From Dokdonella koreensis DS-123 (GTDB lineage: Bacteria > Pseudomonadota > Gammaproteobacteria > Xanthomonadales > Rhodanobacteraceae): a stretch of 64,000 nt of DNA. Every line of letters starts with the position of its first letter. Positions within the stretch are counted from its first letter, which is position 1. The DNA lies in the NCBI RefSeq assembly GCF_001632775.1, contig NZ_CP015249.1, positions 1,468,686 through 1,532,685 on the forward strand, written 5' to 3'. Below are positions 1 to 9,066 of this stretch, in pieces. The position numbers and the translations under genes were made by a program. The notes beneath the pieces were generated by a model. It saw only the letters and a program-made list of their open reading frames with translations, ran no database searches and had not been told where the DNA came from.

Positions 1-336
1 CAGATGATCGAGGTGCTGCTGCCGGGAGAACCCGCCTCGCACTACTACGTGATCGAAGCGCGCCTGAAAGTGCCGTTCTACGAGGCGGCGCTGGCCGGCA
101 ACGCGGTCATCATCCACGAGGTCAGGACCACCCGTACCGAGCCGGCCTGGAGCGTGGATGCCGACGTCCCGCCGGCCGACGTCTCGAACAATGCCGGCTC
201 GATGTTCGTCGTCGGCGAAAGCTGGACCGCACCGAACGATGCCTTCCAGGTGGACGTCGTCAGTCAGACACCTGATGGCTTCATCGTCGACATCCGCCGC
301 GGTGTCGACCGGCTGTTCACGAACGGCTTCGACTAG
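1..336 (+). CDS. 3' end of a secreted-type protein with C-terminal FTNGFD tag (partial)
   Basis: This is the last ~111 codons of a gene that enters the window from the left. The frame is open from base 1, so the ATG at base 4 is probably internal. The fragment looks like beta-rich extracellular sequence with no family I can name. It ends in RLFTNGFD followed by TAG. That ending matches other secreted proteins here (GLFADGFD at 16373, YLFVDPFE at 28531, ALFCDDFEE at 19266), so export to the cell surface or medium is a reasonable inference. The N-terminus and any signal peptide lie outside the window. The frame is certain; the function is unknown. Confidence 0.7.
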   Translation, partial: QMIEVLLPGEPASHYYVIEARLKVPFYEAALAGNAVIIHEVRTTRTEPAWSVDADVPPADVSNNAGSMFVVGESWTAPNDAFQVDVVSQTPDGFIVDIRRGVDRLFTNGFD

Positions 337-481
337 GCGGCGGTCGCTTCGGTGCTCGACGACGCGGACCGGCCCGACCGCCGGGCCGTGACGATGCCGG
401 CGGTTGGCACCGGTTGGGGCAGTGGCCGGTAGAGTCGGCGCTCGACACGGGCGTCCAGGCGCCGCCACGAGGACGATCGCG

Positions 482-1267
482 ATGAGATCGGTCCCGCATT
501 CCCGCGCACCGGACCTGCGCATCGGCTGTGCCGGCTGGTCGATCCCGGCGGCGCAGGCGTACCGGTTCCCGGCGGAAGGCACACACCTGGAGCGCTATGC
601 CCAGGTGTTCGACGCGGTCGAGATCAATTCCTCGTTCTACCGGCCGCACCGGCCGGCCACCTACCGGCGCTGGGCGGCGGTGGTGCCCGCGGACTTCCGG
701 TTCGCGGTCAAGATGCCGCGCACGATCAGCCACCTGCAGCGCCTGGGCGGCGATACGGTGGTGCTGGACGCGTTCCTCGATGCCGTCGGCGAACTCGGCG
801 ACCGGCTCGGCTGCCTGCTGCTGCAGTTGCCGCCGAGCCTGCACCTGGATGTGGCGAAGGCGCATGCGTTCTTCGCCGCGCTGCGCCGGCGACACGGCGG
901 CGCGGTTGCCTGCGAGCCGCGGCATCCGTCGTGGTTCGGCGCGGAGGCCGACACGCTGCTGCGCCGGCACGGTATCGCGCGCGCCGCGGCCGATCCGGCG
1001 CGGACGCCGCGTGCGGCGGTGCCGGCGGCCGACCGTCGCGTGCAGTACCTGCGCCTGCACGGCGCGCCGCGCATCTACTACGACGCGTACCCCGCCACGA
1101 CCCTGGCGCGCGTCGCGCGGTGGCTGACCACGCCTGCTGCGCGCACGCAGGCGCGCTGGTGCATCTTCGACAACACCGCGCTCGGCCATGCCACGACCGA
1201 CGCGCTGGCGCTGAAGGCCCGGCTGAAACCGGATGGCGTGCAGGTGCCGCCACGCGCGGTGCGTTGA
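482..1267 (+). CDS. DUF72 (YecE-like) family protein
   Basis: The 261-residue protein matches the DUF72/YecE TIM-barrel family. It has the N-terminal signature LRIGCAGWSIP, then the EINSSFYRP segment near residue 50, FRFAVKMPR near residue 80, LLLQLPPSL, a CEPRHPSWF segment and YLRLHGAP. The ATG at 482 is preferred because family homology begins about 10 residues after it; the open frame runs further upstream only as unconserved sequence. The biochemical role of DUF72 proteins is not settled. The next gene starts about 100 bp downstream on the same strand, so the two may be co-transcribed. Confidence 0.88.
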   Translation: MRSVPHSRAPDLRIGCAGWSIPAAQAYRFPAEGTHLERYAQVFDAVEINSSFYRPHRPATYRRWAAVVPADFRFAVKMPRTISHLQRLGGDTVVLDAFLDAVGELGDRLGCLLLQLPPSLHLDVAKAHAFFAALRRRHGGAVACEPRHPSWFGAEADTLLRRHGIARAAADPARTPRAAVPAADRRVQYLRLHGAPRIYYDAYPATTLARVARWLTTPAARTQARWCIFDNTALGHATTDALALKARLKPDGVQVPPRAVR

Positions 1268-1368
1268 CCGCGACACGGCGGGCGTGGCCGGCGCGTGTCG
1301 GTTACGATGCCGGCCCCTCCCGTCCCGAACGGTGCGCCATCGCCTGCGGCGCGCCGGAGATCACCACC

Positions 1369-2256
1369 GTGTCGCACTACGCCGGACCGCTGTTGACCCG
1401 TTCCCTTGCCGATGCGTTGTGCGCCGCGCGCGATGCCGGCGCGAATACCTGGTCCGGCTCGCTCGACCTGGGGCGCTCGACCGGCCACGCGGACCTTACA
1501 GCGGCGCACTGGCGATGGCAGGACCGGTCCTATCCGTATCCGCAGGGGTTGAAGGACCGCACGATCTATTTCTGGGACAGTGCCGCTTTCGCGCCGGCCG
1601 CCCGCTTTTCCGGTGCGCTGATCAAGCTGGTGCCGACCGAATGGGGCGCGCCGACGTTCGAGATCGACGGCATCAAGATGCTGCCCACCGCGCAGGTGTC
1701 GCCGTTCGAGGACGCGCGCCGCAAAGTGGCGCTGATCGAGCCCCGCGGGAAGACGGTGCTCGATACCTGCGGCGGGCTGGGCTACTTCGCCGCCGGCTGC
1801 CTGGAGGCCGGTGCGGCGCGCATCGTTTCGTTCGAGAAGAACGCCGATGTCCTGTGGCTGCGCACGCTCAATCCCTGGTCGCCGGACCCGGCGGCGCCCG
1901 GCCACGACGGCCGCCTGCAGCTGGCGCACGCGGACGTGGCCCAGGCTCTCGCCCGGCTCGGCGATGCGTCGGTCGATGCGATCCTGCACGACCCGCCGCG
2001 GTTCGGCATTGCCGGCGAGCTGTATGCGCAGGCGTTCTACGACGCGCTCGCGCGCGTCCTGCGCCGTGGCGGGCGCCTGTTCCACTACACCGGCAGCCCG
2101 AACAAGCTCACCAGCGGGCGCGACGTGCCGCGCGAGGTCGCCCGGCGCCTGGAGATCGCCGGCTTCCAGGCACGGCCGGCGCTGGACGGCGTGCTCGCGA
2201 CGCTGGCGGGCGGACCGGCCACGCGTCCGCGTGCCGGTTCGCGCCTGCCGCGCTGA
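1369..2256 (+). CDS. class I SAM-dependent methyltransferase
   Basis: This 295-aa protein has a Rossmann methyltransferase core in its second half: motif I at residues 131-140 (LDTCGGLGYF), an acidic FEKNAD strand end near 155-160 and the motif IV-like HDPPRFG at 207-213. The DPP tripeptide is typical of enzymes that methylate nitrogen, including DNA and RNA base methylases. It resembles the COG2521-type predicted methyltransferases, first noticed in archaea. The N-terminal ~120 residues may form a substrate-binding region. The GTG at 1369 is chosen because GGAGA lies 8-14 bases upstream and the open frame before it overlaps the DUF72 gene. The substrate is unknown. Confidence 0.8.
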   Translation: MSHYAGPLLTRSLADALCAARDAGANTWSGSLDLGRSTGHADLTAAHWRWQDRSYPYPQGLKDRTIYFWDSAAFAPAARFSGALIKLVPTEWGAPTFEIDGIKMLPTAQVSPFEDARRKVALIEPRGKTVLDTCGGLGYFAAGCLEAGAARIVSFEKNADVLWLRTLNPWSPDPAAPGHDGRLQLAHADVAQALARLGDASVDAILHDPPRFGIAGELYAQAFYDALARVLRRGGRLFHYTGSPNKLTSGRDVPREVARRLEIAGFQARPALDGVLATLAGGPATRPRAGSRLPR

Positions 2257-2516
2257 GGCGGTCGGGCGCCGGGGTTCCGGCCGAACTGCATCGCCTGCCG
2301 GTGTAGCCCGCCGTCTCTGCGGATCGATTCCCGCCCCGCAGGCGTGACGATCGCTGCCGGTCGCATGCGCGCGACCGGTAGCGCGACCCCTACAATGGCC
2401 GGCAGGTACGCCGTGAACTGCCGATGAGATGGTGTCCTGCCGGCACCGCACCTGGGTCCGGTGCCGGCGCGCCTTCCGCTTGTCGTGTCCCGCAGCCCGA
2501 ACCGATTGCCTGTCCG

Positions 2517-4154
2517 ATGACTCCATCCCCTGCCGCGGTGCGGCGCTACCGGCTCGACGATCTGGTCGTCGACCTCGATCGCCAGCGTGTCGAACGCGAC
2601 GGCACCGCCCTCGACGTTGCCGGGCTGAGCTTCCGCCTGCTGGAGTTCCTGATCGGGCAGGGCGATCGCGTGGTCAGCTTCGACGGGCTGATGGCGGGCG
2701 TCTGGGCGCCGGCCGTGGTCAACGAGGAGACCGTGACCCAGCGGATCAAGCTGCTGCGCCAGGCACTGGGTGACGACGGGCGCAAGCCGCGCTACGTACG
2801 CTCGGTGCGTGGCGTGGGGTACCAGCTGTGCGTGGCGGTGCAGCCACTCGCCGAGCCGGAGCAGGCTCTTGCCGGGCCGCAGGCGGACGTGGAGCGGCGT
2901 CCGCCCGTCCGGCGCTGGCGGGGCGTGGCCCTCGCCGCCGGCGTGCTCGGCCTGGCGGCGGCCGCTGCCGCATTTCTCGCCGGCCGGCCGGCGACACCGC
3001 CTGCCGACGATGCGCTGGCGCGCGCCCGCCACTACGCCGGCATCGGTCAGCGCGACAACAACGAGCGCGCGATCGCGCTGTTCGAGGACGTGCTGGCCGC
3101 GACGCCGGACAACCGCGAGGCGCAGATCGGCCTCAGCCTCGCGTTGAGCGCGCGGATCTGCCTGTACAACGTGCCGCCCGATCCCGCGCAACGGGCCGAG
3201 GCGCTGGCGCGGGCGGTGCTCGCGCGCGATGCGGACGATGCCGCCGCGACGGCGGCCCTGGCCTACGCCGACGACTGCCGCGGGCGCATCGACGCGGCCC
3301 TGGCCGGCTACGAGCGCGCCCATGCGCTCGATCCGGCCGGCCGCAAGGACAGTCTCGCGTCCGCCGCGCACCTGCTGGCGGTGAAGGGACGCCTTGCCGA
3401 TGCGCTGCGTGCCAATCTCGCGGTCGGTGACCAGGGTGCGAAGCTGCGCTTCCTCGACATCCAGATCGCCCGCAACCTGGAGCTGCTGGGCTTCACCGCG
3501 GTGGCCGAGCAGCGCTACGCACGCAGCTTCCGCCTGTATCCGGACAACGTGTTCGCCAACGTGGCCTATCCGCGCAGCCTGTTCCTGCAGGGGCGCTTTG
3601 CCGAGGCGCAGGCGGCGCTGGACGAGGCGCTGCAGCGGCCGCTGCATCCGGACCTGTTCCTGCTGGCCGGTGAGCTGGCCCTGCTGCGCGGGGAGCCGGC
3701 GCAGGCGCATGCGGCCTTCGCACGGGCGTCGCAGTTGCGCCCGCACGCGAGCCTGCCCGATACGCTGGCGCACTGCTATGCCGTGCCGCCGGCGGATGCC
3801 GTCTGGCGCGCCGCCAAGCGCGAAGCGATCCGGGCGGCGATCGCCGACGGCGACCGCTGGCCGGAATCGCAGATCGAGATCGTGCTGCTGGACCTGGCAG
3901 CGGGCGACACCGCCGCGGCGCTCGACGCCCTCGAGGCGGCGATCGCCGCGGGCTTCAGCGATCGCGCCTATCTGCAGACCTCGCCGCTGATGCGCGCGTT
4001 GGCCGGGGAGCCGCGCTTTGCCGCCGCGATCGACACGATCGGCCGGCACGTGGCGGCCGAGCGCACCCGCGTGCTGGCCGCGGACTGGCTGCCGCCGGAT
4101 CTGCTGTCGGCGCTGCCCGCGCCGGGCCGGCCGGAGCGCACGCCACCGCCGTGA
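2517..4154 (+). CDS. CadC-like membrane regulator: winged helix, TM segment, TPR-like C-terminus
   Basis: The 545-aa protein begins with an OmpR/CadC-type winged-helix domain (residues ~10-105; the hallmark ending YVRSVRGVGYQL is visible). A charged linker and one predicted transmembrane segment follow at ~137-155 (VALAAGVLGLAAAAAAFLAG). The remainder is alpha-helical with TPR-like repeats rich in A, L and R. The layout is that of ToxR/CadC one-component regulators: the DNA-binding domain is cytoplasmic and the C-terminal part faces the periplasm. Signal and targets are unknown; the convergent downstream gene encodes a periplasmic hydrolase. The ATG at 2517 has no clear Shine-Dalgarno sequence but sits right before the conserved domain. 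Confidence 0.85.
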   Translation: MTPSPAAVRRYRLDDLVVDLDRQRVERDGTALDVAGLSFRLLEFLIGQGDRVVSFDGLMAGVWAPAVVNEETVTQRIKLLRQALGDDGRKPRYVRSVRGVGYQLCVAVQPLAEPEQALAGPQADVERRPPVRRWRGVALAAGVLGLAAAAAAFLAGRPATPPADDALARARHYAGIGQRDNNERAIALFEDVLAATPDNREAQIGLSLALSARICLYNVPPDPAQRAEALARAVLARDADDAAATAALAYADDCRGRIDAALAGYERAHALDPAGRKDSLASAAHLLAVKGRLADALRANLAVGDQGAKLRFLDIQIARNLELLGFTAVAEQRYARSFRLYPDNVFANVAYPRSLFLQGRFAEAQAALDEALQRPLHPDLFLLAGELALLRGEPAQAHAAFARASQLRPHASLPDTLAHCYAVPPADAVWRAAKREAIRAAIADGDRWPESQIEIVLLDLAAGDTAAALDALEAAIAAGFSDRAYLQTSPLMRALAGEPRFAAAIDTIGRHVAAERTRVLAADWLPPDLLSALPAPGRPERTPPP

Positions 4155-4220
4155 ACCCGCGCGCATGGCGCATGCGCCGGCCGGATGCCGCTGCATCCGG
4201 GGCGGAGCCGCCTGCCGCGC

Positions 4221-5351
4221 CTAGTTCCGCTCGGCGGGCAGGGCCTTCAGCACGACGTCGCGGAAGATGCCCTGGGATTGCGGATGGGCGAAGCGCTGGT
4301 TGTAGGCGGTGCTGGTGACCACCGCGACCAGGTCGAGCTCGGGCACGATGAAGACGTAGTTGCCGCCGTTGCCGGACATCGCCCAGGCCGGCACGTCCTT
4401 ACCGTCGCGCGGGAAGTGGAAGCGCCAGATCTGGTAGCCGTATTCGGCGTCTTCGCGCGCCTGCGCGCGCACGGTCAGCATCGCGCGCGCCCAGGCCTTG
4501 GAAATCACCGGCTTGCCCTGCCAGAGGCCGTCGTCGCCCAGCATCTGGCCGAGCTTGGCCAGGTCGCGGCTGCGCAGGCGCGTGCCGCCGCCGCCCATCG
4601 CAGTGCCGTCGGGCGCGAAGTTCCAGCGGATCGCGGTGATGCCGAGCGGCTTTTCCAGCGCCGCATGGGAGAACGCCGCCAGCGGTTGCCGGACCGCGCG
4701 CTCGACCAGTGCGCCGAGCAGGAACGAGCCGGCCGTGCAGTAGGCGAAGGAGCGGCCGTGCGGGCTGTCGGCCGGCTTGCTCTCCCACGGGGCGAAGCCC
4801 TTGATCGGCAGGTCCAGCGCGAAGCGGATCCAGTCCTCGGTGACGTACATGCGCTCCTCGTTGCCGCTGGAGAACGTGTTGTCGTCGTTGCACTCCAGCA
4901 GCGAGCTCATCGTCAGCAGGTCCTCGACCGTGATCGCGTCCTTGCGCGGGTCCGGGTGCCCGAACGGGCGCTTGTCGCCGAAGTAGGCGTAGACGCGGGC
5001 CTGCGCGTCGGGAACCAGGCCGCGGTCGATCGCCGCGCCGACCAGCAGGGCGGTCAGGCTCTTGGTCAGCGACCGGGTGTCGTTGAGCTGGTCGCGGCCG
5101 CCGCCGTTGAAGTAGCGCTCGTAGACCAGCGCGCCGCGATGGGCGACGACCAGGCTGGTGACGCCCTTCCAGGTGCCGTCGGCGATCGAGGTTTCGGCGC
5201 TGGCGAACGGCTGCAGGTTCCAGCCGGCCGCGGTCGCGTCGGCGACGGCCCAGCCGTCGTCGAGCCGCTCGGGCGGCGCGTAGTCGGCGGCGGCGGCCGC
5301 CAGGGGCAGCAGGCCTGCCAGCAGCAGGGCGCGAAACGGGAATCGGGTCAT
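4221..5351 (-). CDS. periplasmic serine hydrolase, beta-lactamase/class C (AmpC/EstB-like) fold
   Basis: This 376-aa protein has an N-terminal signal peptide (cleavage near AAAA-DYAPP, residues 20-23). It carries the SxxK nucleophile motif S94-L-T-K97 (in TRSLTKSL) and a Y-x-T triad element at Y204-C-T. Members of this beta-lactamase-related family are usually esterases, D-aminopeptidases or uncharacterised hydrolases rather than antibiotic-resistance enzymes, and the YxN asparagine is replaced by Thr here. The ATG at 5351 is chosen because it directly precedes the signal peptide. The gene is convergent with the CadC-like regulator and divergent from the caspase-like operon. Confidence 0.85.
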   Translation of the reverse strand: MTRFPFRALLLAGLLPLAAAAADYAPPERLDDGWAVADATAAGWNLQPFASAETSIADGTWKGVTSLVVAHRGALVYERYFNGGGRDQLNDTRSLTKSLTALLVGAAIDRGLVPDAQARVYAYFGDKRPFGHPDPRKDAITVEDLLTMSSLLECNDDNTFSSGNEERMYVTEDWIRFALDLPIKGFAPWESKPADSPHGRSFAYCTAGSFLLGALVERAVRQPLAAFSHAALEKPLGITAIRWNFAPDGTAMGGGGTRLRSRDLAKLGQMLGDDGLWQGKPVISKAWARAMLTVRAQAREDAEYGYQIWRFHFPRDGKDVPAWAMSGNGGNYVFIVPELDLVAVVTSTAYNQRFAHPQSQGIFRDVVLKALPAERN

Positions 5352-5790
5352 GGATGGCTCCGGTGCGTGGACGAGCGGCCAGTACACGCGGCGGGCGAAT
5401 GAAGTGCCGGAAACACGGCTGAAGAATCGGTGCAGGACGCTGAAGAAGGCCGGGCGCGCAGGTGAAGGACCCGCCGCGCGGGCCACCGTGGCGTCGGCGG
5501 ACCGGCTCTTGAACCCGGGCGCCGTTTGTTGCCTACTGCATGCCATCGCCATCACAGGGTGTGAGGATCGGGATGGAATCCGTGCGCCGTGGCCCGAGCG
5601 TGCTGTCCCGCCGGGCCTTTTCCGCTTCTTCGCCGTGTCCGATGCGCTGCGCCGATGGCGGGCGCCCCGCGGCGTGGCCGATGGCGTTCGCCGGCCGGTG
5701 CGGTCGGCGCGGCACCGGCCGCCGGGCACCGCGTGCATCCGGCGCCCTCGCTCTCGCCGGCCCTGGCTCCTGCCGGGACGGGACGCGGTC

Positions 5791-7656
5791 GTGAAGAAGG
5801 CGGCCGTCGTCATCGGTGTCGACAGGACCGGCGGCGGCCTGACGCCGCTCAAGGCGGCTGCGGCCTGCGCGGCGGAAGTGGCCGCCTGGCTTGAACAGGA
5901 AGGCTACGCGGTGACCCTGGTGAACGACGCGGACGGCGAGCCGGTCACGGCGGCGCGCGTCACGGCGGCGATCCGCGCCTTCGTCACGGTGCCGCCCCGG
6001 TTCGAGCAGTTGCTGGTCTACTTCTCCGGGCACGGCTACTGGCAGGCGCGCTCGGACGTGTGGCTGCTGAGCGGCGCGCCGGAAAGCACGCAGGAAGCGA
6101 TCAATCTCGAAGGCAGCATCTACGTCGCGCGCCGGTCGGGCATCCCGAACATCGTCTTCGTGTCCGACGCCTGCCGCTCGATTCCCGACGCGCGCACCGG
6201 CGCGCTGGTGAACGGCATCGACGTCTTCCCGAACTTCGCCGACGTCGACGCCGTCTCGAAGATCGACGTGTTCAAGTCGACCGTCGATGCGCAGCCGGCC
6301 TACGAGGCGACCCTCGACGGCAAGCCGCGCAGCGTGCTGACGCATGCCTTGCTGAAGGCGTTCGAGGCGCCGACGCCGGACATGCTCCTCCAGGTGCAGG
6401 AGGCCGGTGCGACGATCACGGTGGTGCCCAACCGGCGCCTGGAGCGCTACCTGCAGGACACGGTGGAAGACACCCTGGCGGCGATCAACATCGACCTGGT
6501 GCAGCAGATCGAGGCGACCGTGCCGTCCGACGACCGGGTCTACATCGCCCGGGTGCGGACGCCGGCGGCGCCGGTGCCGGACGCCCCGCGCGCCGGTGGC
6601 ACCGGTGGCGTGGCGATCATCCCGCCGTCGCCCTCGCCCTCCGCGGGCAGGGCGCCGAGCCCGGCCGTACGCGGGCGCAAGGGGCTGTTCTCGCGCCGGC
6701 CTTCGGTGCCTCCGCTGCAACCGCCGCCACCGCCGCCGCGGCCGTCGCATCTGGTACGCATGCGTTTGCCGGCGCGCCAGGCTGCCGGTGCCATCGAGCG
6801 TGTCCTGGCCGGCGCGCCGCCGCTGGCCGCGGCCGGCTCGGCCGCGCCTGCCCTGGCCTTGCGCGCACCGTCCGGTCCGGTCGATCACATGGAAACCGGA
6901 TGCGGCTTCTCGATCCGCGGCGCCGTGGTGGCCGAAGCGCTCTGCACCCGGCGCCACGGCGCCGCGCGGACCGAGCTGCTCGCGCCGGGCGATGGCGGCG
7001 ACGCGGTCGGTATCGTCCGGCTCCATCTGGCCGCGCCCGGCGAGTCGGTGCTGCTGCGTTTCGCCGATGGCCGCGGTGCGATCGTCGCCGCACTGGCCGG
7101 ATTCATCGGGCACGTGGCCGTCGAGGCGGAAGGCGTGGCCAACGTCAGCTACGTGCCCTCGTCCAACACCGCGCGATGGCCGGCCTACGCCGAGCGGCGC
7201 GAGTCTCTCGATCGCCTGCGCGCCTGGGTCGCGCTGGCGGCCGACCGCCGGACCTTCCGCCTGCGCTCGGTGGAGGAGGCGGCAGGGCTGGCGGACCAGA
7301 TCCGCATCGACAAGGCGCTGGATCCGACGCTCGGGCTCTACGCCGTGCACGCCTACACGCAGGCGGGCGACATCGCGCGTGCGCGCGACGTGGCCCTGCA
7401 CCTGCGCGAGGACCTCGGCGCGGAGCTGTTCGACGTGCGCGTGCTGACCGCGCCGGCGGCCGATCCGTCGCCGCCGCTGCTCCCGTTCTGCCCGCTGCTG
7501 ACGCAGACCTGGAGCCTGGTGCGGCCCAGCGGCATGGCGCTGGGCCCGGTGCTGGCCGAGGCATCGGGATACCTGTGCGATTCGCTGTGGACCACGTTCG
7601 AGCCCCAGGGCGCGGACCTTCTTCGAGACGCAATGGAGCAAGGGAGGCTGGCATGA
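5791..7656 (+). CDS. caspase-like (peptidase C14 fold) protease with proline-rich linker and unknown C-terminal region
   Basis: The 621-aa protein opens with a caspase-fold domain: strand KKAAVVIGVD (residues 2-11), catalytic His81 in VYFSGHGYW and catalytic Cys128 in FVSDACRS, the usual H/C dyad spacing for C14 proteases. A proline-rich linker (about residues 400-470, including an eight-proline run) leads to a ~290-residue C-terminal region that I do not recognise. No signal peptide is visible, so it is probably cytoplasmic. The GTG at 5791 follows GGGACGGGA by about 8 bases; upstream frame sequence is low-complexity. The stop overlaps the next ATG (ATGA), so the downstream alpha/beta hydrolase is probably translationally coupled. 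Caspase-like domains in bacteria often sit in conflict or abortive-infection systems; that role is inferred here. Confidence 0.85.
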   Translation: MKKAAVVIGVDRTGGGLTPLKAAAACAAEVAAWLEQEGYAVTLVNDADGEPVTAARVTAAIRAFVTVPPRFEQLLVYFSGHGYWQARSDVWLLSGAPESTQEAINLEGSIYVARRSGIPNIVFVSDACRSIPDARTGALVNGIDVFPNFADVDAVSKIDVFKSTVDAQPAYEATLDGKPRSVLTHALLKAFEAPTPDMLLQVQEAGATITVVPNRRLERYLQDTVEDTLAAINIDLVQQIEATVPSDDRVYIARVRTPAAPVPDAPRAGGTGGVAIIPPSPSPSAGRAPSPAVRGRKGLFSRRPSVPPLQPPPPPPRPSHLVRMRLPARQAAGAIERVLAGAPPLAAAGSAAPALALRAPSGPVDHMETGCGFSIRGAVVAEALCTRRHGAARTELLAPGDGGDAVGIVRLHLAAPGESVLLRFADGRGAIVAALAGFIGHVAVEAEGVANVSYVPSSNTARWPAYAERRESLDRLRAWVALAADRRTFRLRSVEEAAGLADQIRIDKALDPTLGLYAVHAYTQAGDIARARDVALHLREDLGAELFDVRVLTAPAADPSPPLLPFCPLLTQTWSLVRPSGMALGPVLAEASGYLCDSLWTTFEPQGADLLRDAMEQGRLA

Positions 7657-8531
7657 GGATTCTGCTGATACACGGGCGTTCGCAAGGCGGCAAGGACAAG
7701 GACCTGCTGAAGCGGACCTGGGTCGAGACACTCGACGCCGGCCTGCAGGCGGCCGGCGCGGCGCTGCCGCAGGACGTGGCGTTCGACTTCCCGTACTACG
7801 GCGACAAGCTCGACGAACTGACGGCGGCCGCGGACTTGCCAACGCCGGACGAGGTCGTCGCGAAGGGGCCGGGCCAGAACCGCAAGTTCGAGCTGTTCAT
7901 GCAGCAGGCGCTCGACGAGATCTACACCGACTCGGACCTGACCGAGGCCGAGGTGGAAGCGCAGATGGACCCGGACGGGCCGCGCGAGAAGGGCCCGCAG
8001 AACTGGCGCTGGGTGCAGGCGATCGCGCGCGCGATCGACAAGCGCTTCACCGGGCAGGCGTCATGGACGATCGAGAAGTTCCTGCGCGACGTCTACCTGT
8101 ACGTGAACATCCCGCGGGTGACGAAGGAGGTCAACGCGATCGTCGAGGAACTGCTCACCGACGAGCCGACCGTCGTCGTCGGCCACTCGCTCGGCACCGT
8201 GGTCGGCTACAAGGTCATCGCCGACAACCTGCTGCGGATGCACCTGTGCAAGTACGTCACGGTCGGGTCGCCGCTCGGGATGCGAGCGATCAGCGCCAAG
8301 CTGGGCGTCCCGAAGAACCTGGCCGCGCAGGGCTGGTACAACGCCTACGACCGGCGCGACATCGTCGCGCTCAATCCGCTGGACGACACGCATTTCCCGG
8401 CCGATCCGGCCATCGTCAACAACGACAGCGTCCGCAACCAGACCGACAACCGCCACGGCATCATCGGCTACCTCAACGACGCCAACGTCGCGCGGATCAT
8501 CGCCGAGGCGGCGAAGCAGTGCGCGGAGTGA
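7653..8531 (+). CDS. alpha/beta hydrolase coupled to the caspase-like gene
   Basis: This 292-aa alpha/beta hydrolase has the oxyanion-side strand RILLIHGRSQGG at the N-terminus, the nucleophile elbow G-H-S179-L-G and likely triad partners Asp236 (DRRDIVAL) and His268 (DNRHGIIGYL). A long helical, acidic insertion (~residues 55-165) separates the first strand from the elbow and could act as a lid or regulatory domain. No signal peptide is present. Its ATG overlaps the stop of the caspase-like gene by 4 bp, with GGGAGG about 7 bases upstream. The likely activity is esterase or lipase. Co-expression with a protease suggests activation or restraint by proteolysis, which is inference. Confidence 0.85.
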   Translation: MRILLIHGRSQGGKDKDLLKRTWVETLDAGLQAAGAALPQDVAFDFPYYGDKLDELTAAADLPTPDEVVAKGPGQNRKFELFMQQALDEIYTDSDLTEAEVEAQMDPDGPREKGPQNWRWVQAIARAIDKRFTGQASWTIEKFLRDVYLYVNIPRVTKEVNAIVEELLTDEPTVVVGHSLGTVVGYKVIADNLLRMHLCKYVTVGSPLGMRAISAKLGVPKNLAAQGWYNAYDRRDIVALNPLDDTHFPADPAIVNNDSVRNQTDNRHGIIGYLNDANVARIIAEAAKQCAE

Positions 8532-8668
8532 CCCCGGCGGGTATGGCACGCGGATCCGCGTGCTGAGCTGACGGCGCCGGCCGGAGGCAGCCGGCGCGCC
8601 GATCGGTGTTGGACTCTGGCCGCGTGCCGTCGAAGAACAATGTTTTCGCCCACAGGCGGGCTCGTTCT

Positions 8669-8712
8669 GCTTCGGCTTCGGCTTCGGCTTCGGCTTTGGC
8701 TTTGGCTCTTGG
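8669..8712. repeat. short tandem (CTTCGG)n/(CTTTGG)n hexanucleotide repeat
   Basis: About seven copies of a six-base unit occur in a row: CTTCGG four times, then CTTTGG variants and a last degenerate unit. The repeat lies in the non-coding stretch between the hydrolase gene and the transposase remnant. It marks the left border of the disturbed region. No gene is seen in 8532-8820. Confidence 0.7.
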
Positions 8713-8822
8713 CTTTTTCGCCCTAAAGCAAGCCGAGCATCGCAGGGCGAGGAGGCCGCAGAGGCGCCCCGTGTTTGAGCGAAGCGAGCTGGGGTGCCGG
8801 GCTTGTAGGTGGCTACGAAACC

Positions 8823-9066
8823 CGGGGCGATTCATACGCCATCGGCGAGTTCGCCAAAACGCTGGCCGCACGCGGCTTCGTGCCGAGCATGAGCCTAATG
8901 GGTAACTGCTGGGAGCGCGCAGCCTGCCCTCGGGGCATAGCGCGGCGGTCGAGAGTTTCTTCGCCACGCTCAAGAACGAGGAAGCCACCGGTGTATACGC
9001 CACCAAGGCGACTGCTCATGCTGCCATCGCCCGCTACATCCACGGCTTCTACAAGCCTAGTCGCGA
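8823..9066 (+). pseudogene. decayed 3' fragment of an IS3-family transposase (orfB, integrase core)
   Basis: Two frames together read as the C-terminal part of an IS3-type DDE transposase. One gives YAIGEFAKTLAARGFVPSMS then GNCWE. After an extra ~20 bases the sequence resumes in another frame as AVESFFATLKNEEATGVY, followed by HAAIARYIHGFYKPSR. These correspond to the conserved GNCWDNAAVESFF...LK.E segment (with the catalytic Glu) and the ...YI..YN..R terminal motif. The 5' part is missing and the frame is broken, so it cannot be active. It abuts the truncated RAQPRD gene at about 9060, which suggests an insertion-plus-deletion event. Confidence 0.8.
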
